From: CAZJYC01 sp964550165
GTDB lineage: Bacteria > Acidobacteriota > Aminicenantia > Aminicenantales > Aminicenantaceae
Length of the DNA stretch: 13,512 bases
NCBI GenBank assembly: GCA_964550165.1
Contig: CAZJYC010000069.1
Coordinates: 1-13,512, forward strand
Direction of reading: 5' to 3'
Part shown: positions 1 through 6,557 of the stretch, in pieces
Position numbering within the stretch: the stretch's first letter is position 1
How the letters are laid out: every line of letters begins with the position of its first letter
The notes under the pieces: generated by a model
Told to the model about the DNA's origin: nothing
The model's input: the letters and a program-made list of their open reading frames with translations, nothing else
Database searches by the model: none
Position numbers and translations under genes: made by a program

Positions 1-41
1 TTTTATTATAGAACTTGTCTTTGAGAAGCCTAGCCCCTCCC

Positions 42-51
42 TTATATATAG
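42..51 (-). promoter_or_regulatory. TATA-like tract near left edge
   Basis: An alternating T/A tract (CTATATATAA on the minus strand) lies in the non-coding 120 bases beyond the ATPase gene stop. Its spacing would suit an archaeal TATA box for a minus-strand gene starting beyond the left edge, with transcription beginning about 25 bases further left. No purine-rich BRE is obvious before it. Nothing else is seen in 1-120. Confidence 0.25.
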
Positions 52-120
52 ATTGGACTCGCAATAAACTCTAGCATGGAATAGTCGTTTCTGGGGGCTC
101 ATGCATGTGATTGTTGTTTT

Positions 121-3100
121 TCATTCCTTTAGCGTTTCTTTCTGCAGAGGCAGTTCGCTTTCGAGATAATTTCGGTTGTACATTTTTCTGATTTTTAGGA
201 ATTTCTGCAAGCCTTGTTCAGTTTCGTTCTCGTAGAGGTTGATTTCTCCCTCAAATAAATCTAGGATTGCGCGAACTTCTTGCTGGGAATGCATTTCGGG
301 ATCCAATGTTGCCAGAGTTGTGAAGCCATTCGACCTTAATTCAGGGATAAATGCGGACAGCCATCTTCGGGTTTGAACAGCTTGGTGTTGCAGCAGAACG
401 TCTGAGATTATTTCGATGCAAATCCTTCTTGGGCCCTTCAAGGACGGATCTAGTTTCCGAATGGCTGAGGTCAACGCCATGTTGATGTCGTTCAGGTTTT
501 CTACGCCTTTTAACTTGAAAACGTTAGGCAAGTCCTTAACGATAGTGTCTGCTTGAGGATTACATATGAAAAGGTAAAAGCTTCGTTGAAACTCTTCTGC
601 AAGCGTTTTTGCTTCGCCTGGGTCTATGGTGACGTAGAATATGACTTCGCCCTTTGTGGCTCCTGTTTCCAAAAATTTCTTAATGAGTAAATCTCTTTCG
701 TCGCATGAAGGCGATGTTAATATGACCGCATAATTTCTTGGTATACCGCCAAACAGCAATTTGTCAAGTTCTTTATACCCAGTGTTAACGTAATCTGGAA
801 GGGTCTCTGAAACCTTAATTGTTGCAGGTTTACGCTCTGAGATTGTCTGTTTTCCAGTTTCAACGTAAGCCATTTTTGACTCTGTTTTTTCTATGTCTTT
901 TTTGGCGCCAAGCTTTTGGAATATTTCCAACGCTTGACTAAGAAGGTTGTGAGCTTTTTCTTTGTCGCCTTCTTGGTCTCTTTCCAAATACACACGGGCA
1001 TACTCGTAGAGGATGTATTTGGCGAGCCAGTAAACGTTCCATTTTCTTGCACTCAATGCTTCGTATTCTTGGAGGCTTTTTTCGAAGAGTTCGATGGATT
1101 CGTTCCATTTCTTCTCTGCGCGGAGCAGCATTGCCCTTGTTGCGTCTTCGTTAGCGATGAGTTGTTTGTCTTGTTTTTCTTGAGCGAACTTGTGCAGTTC
1201 ATCGAGTAGGGTTCTTGCTTTGTTAATTTCGCCAAGTTCTATGCAGTTCATGGCGATCCATTGATAATCAGATATTTGGTAAGCTTTTGCTCCGATTTTT
1301 TCATCGACTTGAAACATTTTTTCAAAGCATTCTCTTGCTTTGGCATATTCACCCTTATCGTAGTAGGACCATCCAAGAAATCCGTAGCTATTCGAGATTT
1401 GTTGAGTGTTGTTTGTTCTTAGCGATATACTTAACGATTCTTTTAGGTACTGTTCGCCTTTGTTCCAATCTCCAAAAACATGATAGAAGGCCCCAAGAAA
1501 AAGTGTGGAACTACTAATGTTAAACAAATTACCTATTTTCCTGCTTAATGCGTCTGATTCCTCCGCCAAGGCAAGTGCCTTGTCACTATTTCCCATGCCG
1601 AAATACCTTATTGCCAACTGAATGCCAAACCAAGACATCCCTTGAATATGTCCTGCTTTTTTTGCCAGTTCTAATCCTTTCTCATAACATTCCAATCTTC
1701 GTTCATTCTCTTCTGCTGGAAGGTGTACTGCAAGATTGTTATAAGCACGACCAGCTATGTCCACATAACCGTTGTCGAGGGCTATTTTCAAGGCTTTTTC
1801 TAGGCATTCGACGGCTTCTTTTCTTTCTCCCATAGCGCCGAACACAAGTCCCAAGTCGACATATGAGCTTGCGATAACTTCAAAAGCGTTCAGCTTTTTG
1901 GCAAGTTCAAGAGCTTTCTCAGCCCAAGAACGAGCCCTCGTTACATCTTCAGTAAAATACGACATGCTGGCTCTAGCAGCATAAAGGGATGCCAACTCGA
2001 TGCTTTCAGGTTCGGTTTCTAGAATTCTTAAAGCCTTGTCAAAATTCTCCTGAGCTTGCTCCGTTTTACCGACCTCGCGCCAAAGAGTAACTGCTACCTT
2101 GCGGTGCAGTCCTGCGACCTTTTGTTTTTCATCAAGTTGCTTCCACAGCTGCAATGCTTCACCCCAACGCTTTATGCAAAGGTCATATTCTCCGACTATC
2201 CTTTTGATGTCTCCAAGTGCCTCAAGAACACGCGCTTTTTCCCGATGTTCACCTTCCTTCTCTTCAAGCAGCCTGAGGGCAGATTGAAAGTAGGAAGACG
2301 CCTCGCTATTGGCATAAATCTTTGCAGCCTTTTCTCCAGCCTTCAAGAAGTAGCTAAGCGCTTTTTCTTTGTCCCCACTCTCGAGAAAGTGTAATGCTAA
2401 CTCTCCAAGGTGCTCATCAATCTTCTCGGCGTACACCTTCTCCAAGGCTTCCCCAACAACGCCATGAAGTTTCTTGCGCTTGAAAGGGCCAACTTCTTCA
2501 TGCACAACATCTCTCACAATGATGTCAGCAAAGGAACAAACGTCTTCTCCTCGGATAACTGTGTGCTTAACAAATCCTGCTTTAAGCAGTCCATCCATTA
2601 TCTCAAGAAGCTTATCATTTTCTAAGCCAGTGATCCCGCTTAAAGCGGCAAAAGTAAAATCTTTTCCAACAAAAGAAGCAAGAGTCAACACACGTTGAGA
2701 TTCATCGTCCAATCGACTTAGCCTCTTCTTTATCACGCTCTTAACAGTCTCTGGCAACTCGATCTTCGAAACTTCCTTGATCTTCCATTCATTCTTATCA
2801 CGGAAGATGACTTCTTCTTCCTTCAGAGAACTTATCACTTCTTCAACAAAGAAAGGATTGCCCTGCGTCTTCGCATAAACAAGCTCACAAAATTCTCTCG
2901 GAACGTCATCCTGCTCTAGTATCCGCCTTATCAGTTCTAAAACGTCATCAAAAGACAAACGTTTCAATGGAACCGATTGAAGCAACCGTTCTCTATTCAA
3001 TTCCGCCAAAACCGAAGACAGAGGATGCTTATCATCAATGTCAGTTTCACGATAAGCACCCAAAAGAAGCAACGGTGCCCTATAGACACCACGAGCCAAA

Positions 3101-3666
3101 TAATGCAGAAGCAAAATCGAAGACTGGTCAGTCCACTGTAAATCGTCAAGAATGACAAGCAACGGGGTTTCTTTAGAGATGTTAGTGATAAACTGAGAAA
3201 CTGCCTCAAAAAGTCTGTCACGGCTGTGCTCGGGACTCAAAGGAAAGGCTTCAGGAACAGCCCTTAGTCTTTGTTTGAGTTCTGGAACTAGCCTACAAAC
3301 TTCAACTGGGTAAAAACCAACTACTTTGTATAATTGTTCAGGGGTGCAGACTTCTAAGTAATCTTTAATCACTTCTTGCCAGAGAACATAAGGCGGAACC
3401 CCATCCATTCTGAACAGTGCGGGGCATCTGCCATACAAGACTTGCATGCCTCGAGAACGTGCATAAGCCTCTAGCTCTCTAGCTAACCTCGTCTTGCCAA
3501 TCCCCGCCTCTCCATGCAGAAAAACGGCGCCACCTTCGCCATTCACTGCCCTGTCTGCAGCCTCTCGGAGAACACGCATCTCTTCAACTCTGTCGATAAG
3601 CTGAACCTCTCTCATAGCAACAGGACGAGGGCTAGGGACAACAACCCTTCGATCAGTGGACTTCAT
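121..3666 (-). CDS. STAND/AAA ATPase-TPR protein with C-terminal degenerate KaiC-like domain
   Basis: Probably a cytoplasmic signal-integrating regulator. The order is a MalT-like STAND ATPase, a long TPR scaffold, then a RecA/KaiC-like domain. From the preferred ATG at 3666 (1181 residues), the Walker A motif GEAGIGKT is at about 52-59, Walker B (LLVILDDLQWTD) at about 169-180, and a GxP-type TQGNPFFVEE at about 267-276. A winged-helix-like region follows, then many TPR helices from about 420 to 950. The last 226 residues open like KaiC (VNTGYKELDKLLFGGIPR), but the expected GxxGxGKT is replaced by TSPSCDERDLL near 984-994, so this domain probably does not hydrolyse ATP normally. The frame is open 50 codons further upstream, but AGGGGT seven bases before 3666 and a TATA-like box before it favour the shorter form. 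No DNA-binding domain is recognised. Target and ligand are unknown. Confidence 0.85.
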   Translation of the reverse strand: MKSTDRRVVVPSPRPVAMREVQLIDRVEEMRVLREAADRAVNGEGGAVFLHGEAGIGKTRLARELEAYARSRGMQVLYGRCPALFRMDGVPPYVLWQEVIKDYLEVCTPEQLYKVVGFYPVEVCRLVPELKQRLRAVPEAFPLSPEHSRDRLFEAVSQFITNISKETPLLVILDDLQWTDQSSILLLHYLARGVYRAPLLLLGAYRETDIDDKHPLSSVLAELNRERLLQSVPLKRLSFDDVLELIRRILEQDDVPREFCELVYAKTQGNPFFVEEVISSLKEEEVIFRDKNEWKIKEVSKIELPETVKSVIKKRLSRLDDESQRVLTLASFVGKDFTFAALSGITGLENDKLLEIMDGLLKAGFVKHTVIRGEDVCSFADIIVRDVVHEEVGPFKRKKLHGVVGEALEKVYAEKIDEHLGELALHFLESGDKEKALSYFLKAGEKAAKIYANSEASSYFQSALRLLEEKEGEHREKARVLEALGDIKRIVGEYDLCIKRWGEALQLWKQLDEKQKVAGLHRKVAVTLWREVGKTEQAQENFDKALRILETEPESIELASLYAARASMSYFTEDVTRARSWAEKALELAKKLNAFEVIASSYVDLGLVFGAMGERKEAVECLEKALKIALDNGYVDIAGRAYNNLAVHLPAEENERRLECYEKGLELAKKAGHIQGMSWFGIQLAIRYFGMGNSDKALALAEESDALSRKIGNLFNISSSTLFLGAFYHVFGDWNKGEQYLKESLSISLRTNNTQQISNSYGFLGWSYYDKGEYAKARECFEKMFQVDEKIGAKAYQISDYQWIAMNCIELGEINKARTLLDELHKFAQEKQDKQLIANEDATRAMLLRAEKKWNESIELFEKSLQEYEALSARKWNVYWLAKYILYEYARVYLERDQEGDKEKAHNLLSQALEIFQKLGAKKDIEKTESKMAYVETGKQTISERKPATIKVSETLPDYVNTGYKELDKLLFGGIPRNYAVILTSPSCDERDLLIKKFLETGATKGEVIFYVTIDPGEAKTLAEEFQRSFYLFICNPQADTIVKDLPNVFKLKGVENLNDINMALTSAIRKLDPSLKGPRRICIEIISDVLLQHQAVQTRRWLSAFIPELRSNGFTTLATLDPEMHSQQEVRAILDLFEGEINLYENETEQGLQKFLKIRKMYNRNYLESELPLQKETLKE

Positions 3667-3673
3667 GAGCGCT

Positions 3674-3679
3674 ACCCCT
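3674..3679 (-). promoter_or_regulatory. Shine-Dalgarno site deciding the start of the ATPase-TPR gene
   Basis: On the minus strand, AGGGGT sits seven bases before the ATG at 3666. The alternative starts at 3693 and 3816 lack a comparable site, and the peptide they would add is AT-rich-coded and unlike the rest of the protein. Confidence 0.55.
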
Positions 3680-3708
3680 AAGGTATAATTCATAATGTAC
3701 CATACAAC

Positions 3709-3716
3709 CTTAAAAG
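3709..3716 (-). promoter_or_regulatory. Candidate TATA box for the ATPase-TPR gene
   Basis: TTCTTTTAAGG on the minus strand places a TATA-like TTTTAAG about 45 bases before the ATG at 3666. Transcription would start near 3686, leaving a leader of about 20 bases that contains the Shine-Dalgarno site. The remaining part of the divergent gap (3667-3841) also has a plus-strand TTTTTTATC at 3761-3769 that could serve the opposite gene. Confidence 0.35.
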
Positions 3717-3841
3717 AATATAGGACATTGATATTTGCCTCTCTGAAATATTGATTACCATTTTTTATCTGTAATGCATAATGTTTTTCTGAAGTGCAGA
3801 AAATCTTTACTTTCAATTAAATAGGAAGCAGGATTGAAAAC

Positions 3842-5371
3842 TTGAACTTCAAGAATTTGTTAGGAGTTTTGCTTATCGTTTGTCTATCAACAACGCTTGC
3901 CATCGTTCCAGCATCAGCCGAAGATTTGCTAAAAACAGATTTTCAAAAAGAAAGCTTTGCAAAAATCGTTGACTACTTTGAGTACGTAAGAGACTGGGCT
4001 CATTACCATGGAATGCAGAAACCAGCGAATTATTGGCACGCTTATACCTATGTGACTTACGTTAACAAAATGGGCTTACAGATGCTATACGCCGGATTAT
4101 GCAACATAAGTTTGGCAGATCAAGCCTTCCTCACAATTCCCATGCAGACCATCCTATTACACTACAAAACCGAGAACAACAGCCGCGACGCATTAGTCGC
4201 GTCATCATTCTTAATGCTGATGGGATTCAACGACACTGCAACATCAGCTTATCCAAACTCACCAGACAAGAACGACACCCTTTGGGCTTCTTTCAGCTTC
4301 GGCGTTAACCTCAGACAATTGTTCCCAAACGCAACTTTTCCTGCGTTCAACAGCAACTCCGAGATTTATCCGTTAACTCGTTCTGAAGATGGACTAACTT
4401 GGAAGTGGGGCATGAAATACACAAACTTGACGGCTCTTTGGATAACAACATACATTACAGGGGAAAATGAAACTGAGACAAGTAAACCTTGGGGACTGGC
4501 AACCTACGAAGAATTAACCTTCAACTACACCCTTTCGATTGATCCAGACACGCACAAGGCAACAATAACCCAAGACCATGTTATAGGTCGAATGCGTGAC
4601 CTTTGGATTTTCTGGGGGTGGTTCCTAGTCTGGCCCTTATACAACCACTACAACAGCACTGGCTGCTACCGATACGGCGCAAAAGTGCCCGGTGAAAACA
4701 TTTACGAGTTCCTTCGCAAAAACAACGTGAAAATGAGCATCGTTGAATATCAAACATCAGTCATGCTGGACAGAAACACATACAGCACATCGGCAACTGG
4801 ACAGAACGTAACCGACAACGAAGTCTTCGTAGGCGACTCATCAATTTCAACCTACGCAGACGATGGCGAAAAGATTCTTGACGCCTCTTTCGGCGTTAAA
4901 GAAACCTATAACCTCTTCAACTACACCGAAGAGTCAGAAGAAAAAACACCCCACAATTACACTGCAGTCGCCAGAACCACGGAGATCACAGGATATGCAA
5001 AAAACCGCGACCTTTTTAACGTCCACAGAAACTTTGCCGCATGTCTGCCTCTTATTCTGGTGCATATATATCCTCAGCTGTACCAAAGGGCAAAAGAAAC
5101 CATAACCAACATGACCCGCGCAGACTACCTCTTCCTCATCTCATATCCAAACTACAGCGGCTACAGAATAGAGCACGATCCATTATACACCATCTACTTT
5201 GCCCCAGCAGCCGCGTTCAGTCCTAACTTCGGAGGCCTCATACTAATCGGGACAATTGCGGCAATAGTAATTGCGGTGACATTCGTCGTTCTGAACAGAA
5301 AAAATCGAAAGAAACCAACTCAAACACTGACAAAACAGCCTTTATCGCCACCGCCACCTCCAACAATCTAG
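3842..5371 (+). CDS. Exported, C-terminally anchored glycoprotein-like protein of unknown function
   Basis: I do not recognise a family. The start is TTG at 3842, preceded by AGGA with eight bases of spacing. No ATG precedes the signal peptide. Residues 1-26 form a Sec signal peptide with a likely cut after PASA. The ectodomain is rich in Trp, Tyr and Asn and carries about 13 N-x-S/T sequons. A hydrophobic helix at about 462-484 is followed by a basic, proline-rich tail (NRKNRKK ... PPPPP), giving a type I topology with the bulk outside the cell. Only three cysteines lie outside the signal. No catalytic motif is evident. It is transcribed divergently from the STAND-TPR gene and could be a sensor or surface partner of it, but that is only positional inference. 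Confidence 0.8.
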   Translation: MNFKNLLGVLLIVCLSTTLAIVPASAEDLLKTDFQKESFAKIVDYFEYVRDWAHYHGMQKPANYWHAYTYVTYVNKMGLQMLYAGLCNISLADQAFLTIPMQTILLHYKTENNSRDALVASSFLMLMGFNDTATSAYPNSPDKNDTLWASFSFGVNLRQLFPNATFPAFNSNSEIYPLTRSEDGLTWKWGMKYTNLTALWITTYITGENETETSKPWGLATYEELTFNYTLSIDPDTHKATITQDHVIGRMRDLWIFWGWFLVWPLYNHYNSTGCYRYGAKVPGENIYEFLRKNNVKMSIVEYQTSVMLDRNTYSTSATGQNVTDNEVFVGDSSISTYADDGEKILDASFGVKETYNLFNYTEESEEKTPHNYTAVARTTEITGYAKNRDLFNVHRNFAACLPLILVHIYPQLYQRAKETITNMTRADYLFLISYPNYSGYRIEHDPLYTIYFAPAAAFSPNFGGLILIGTIAAIVIAVTFVVLNRKNRKKPTQTLTKQPLSPPPPPTI

Positions 5372-5393
5372 TGGCAGTTTCGCCCATAAACTC

Positions 5394-5454
5394 TTTTCTT
5401 CCTTTTTTCAGTTTGAAATCACAACAAAAGCTGTTTTTCTAGCTCTGGTTTTTT
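5394..5454 (+). terminator. Poly-T termination tracts after the exported protein gene
   Basis: Three T-rich tracts follow the TAG at 5369-5371: TTTTCTTCCTTTTTT near 5394-5408, five Ts at 5434-5438, and six Ts at 5449-5454. Archaeal RNA polymerase terminates on such U-rich stretches without needing a hairpin. The tracts also separate this gene from the convergent CBS gene. Confidence 0.6.
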
Positions 5455-5471
5455 GTTCTATTGTAGGAGCT

Positions 5472-5909
5472 TTATTGCGAAGGATTTTGGTTCCATCTAC
5501 ATCTCGAACATAATGAGGTGATAGTGTGTTCGAGAAAAGCTAATGAGCGGACGACGTCTGTTATGCTTAAAAGACCGATAAGAGCCTCGCCTTCAACCAC
5601 AGCAAGTTTCTTGATTCTTCGTTCATTCATGAGTCCAACGGCCTCGCGGAGGTCAGTTTCAGGCGTTGAGACCATGAGCGGCGTCGACATTACGTCGCTG
5701 ACTCTGGTGATTCTTGGGTCTTTAAATTGAAGCAAAACTCTCTTCAGCATGTCTCGTTCAGTTACTATCCCTATGGGTTTTCCTTCGTTCACCACAATTA
5801 AACATCCAATGTCATGTTTATCCATAAGCTCTGCTGCTTTCTTCACTGGTGTCGAAGATTCGATTGTTATCACGTTTTTAGTCATTACCTCTCTGACAGA
5901 CAACGACAT
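5472..5909 (-). CDS. Tandem CBS-domain protein
   Basis: A small cytoplasmic protein of two CBS domains that pair into a Bateman module, a fold that typically binds adenosyl nucleotides or S-adenosylmethionine and acts as a sensor. With the start at 5909 it has 145 residues. CBS1 covers about 5-62, with DVM-type VREVMTKNVITI and the ligand-site signature GIVTERDM at 47-54. CBS2 covers about 70-125, with VSDVMSTPLMV and GLLSITDVV. A short tail (SLCSRCRWNQNPSQ) holds two cysteines. The frame opens at an ATG at 5927 that overlaps the upstream TGA as ATGA, but GAGAGGG lies nine bases before the ATG at 5909 and nothing suitable precedes 5927, so 5909 is preferred. It is probably co-transcribed with the membrane Cys-motif protein just upstream. 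Confidence 0.88.
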   Translation of the reverse strand: MSLSVREVMTKNVITIESSTPVKKAAELMDKHDIGCLIVVNEGKPIGIVTERDMLKRVLLQFKDPRITRVSDVMSTPLMVSTPETDLREAVGLMNERRIKKLAVVEGEALIGLLSITDVVRSLAFLEHTITSLCSRCRWNQNPSQ

Positions 5910-5923
5910 GTCATAACGCCCTC

Positions 5924-6394
5924 TCATTTATTTTTTCGAGTCATAAGACACTCAAGGATTTGAGGACAGCCGAAGCATTCATCTGGAATTGGAGCGTTTT
6001 TTCGAAGACTTTTCAAGTATCCAAATTTATGAGGGCACCCTTCAAAATCCCTTTCGCCAAACAGGAAGAAAGCCTTCTTTGATTCCCTATCCTGATTATT
6101 CTTCCCAGTTTCTTCCACATCAATACTCTCTGCATCTGCTTCAACCTCGACAGTTTCGGAGGGCATTTTCTGAACAGCTGGCGTTACCTCTTCACTTACG
6201 TTTTCAATAGTTTCGATTGGCGCTATTGGTTTCTCAAGCGTTTCAGGCTGCATAGAATCATTTTCTGCAGTTTCAATTTCTTCTCTTGAAGGCTTTAGTT
6301 TGATAAGTAGTAGCGTGTAGAATATTAGGATGGCTGGTATTACGACTAATGGAAGAATAGTGAGGGGTGAGTCGAAGGGAAACACGAGTTTCAC
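5924..6394 (-). CDS. Membrane-anchored protein with C-terminal Cys/His motif
   Basis: A 156-residue protein starting with GTG. A single hydrophobic helix at about 10-32 is followed by a basic residue cluster, a long acidic Glu/Pro-rich linker (about 37-105), and a compact C-terminal domain with Cys120, His122, Cys140, Cys143 and Cys149. The pattern GCPHKFGYL ... PDECFGCPQILEC looks like a zinc-ribbon or metal site. I recognise the style from archaeal hypothetical proteins but know no function. The basic stop-transfer side suggests the linker and metal domain are cytoplasmic. No Shine-Dalgarno is visible before the GTG, and an AT-rich TATA-like element sits about 25-35 bases upstream, so the message may be leaderless. 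It lies 14 bases before the preferred CBS start and may tether that partner to the membrane (inference). Confidence 0.75.
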   Translation of the reverse strand: MKLVFPFDSPLTILPLVVIPAILIFYTLLLIKLKPSREEIETAENDSMQPETLEKPIAPIETIENVSEEVTPAVQKMPSETVEVEADAESIDVEETGKNNQDRESKKAFFLFGERDFEGCPHKFGYLKSLRKNAPIPDECFGCPQILECLMTRKNK

Positions 6395-6418
6395 TAGTTT
6401 TGAATTAGTCTTCTGTCA

Positions 6419-6430
6419 TATAGATTTAAT
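6419..6430 (-). promoter_or_regulatory. Candidate promoter of the Cys-motif/CBS pair
   Basis: ATTAAATCTATA on the minus strand ends about 25 bases before the GTG at 6394, the spacing expected if transcription starts at or next to the start codon. A second AT-rich candidate, TTAAATATA near 6439-6447, would instead give a leader of about 20 bases without a Shine-Dalgarno site. Confidence 0.35.
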
Positions 6431-6474
6431 GAACTCTGTATATTTAATGTGAATATGTAACCTTGATTCGTCTA

Positions 6475-6517
6475 GTTTGAACTGGAATTCAGAAGTCTCT
6501 TCTACGTGAACTCAAAC
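6475..6517 (-). other. Imperfect stem-loop after the giant surface protein gene
   Basis: GTTTGA (6475-6480) pairs with TCAAAC (6512-6517), and AGAAG (6491-6495) pairs with CTTCT (6499-6503) around a three-base loop. Both arms lie 41-83 bases downstream of the surface-protein stop on the minus strand. It could stabilise or mark the 3' end of the operon transcript. The internal loop is large, so chance is possible. Confidence 0.3.
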
Positions 6518-6557
6518 GTCAAAATATATTGCGCGTACGTTGTCTTGTTTGGCACAG

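Noticed and set aside
2056..2394. A 112-codon plus-strand frame opposite the TPR region
   Set aside because: It is a shadow of the TPR coding sequence on the other strand, with no start signal and a Phe/Leu-rich product typical of antisense frames.
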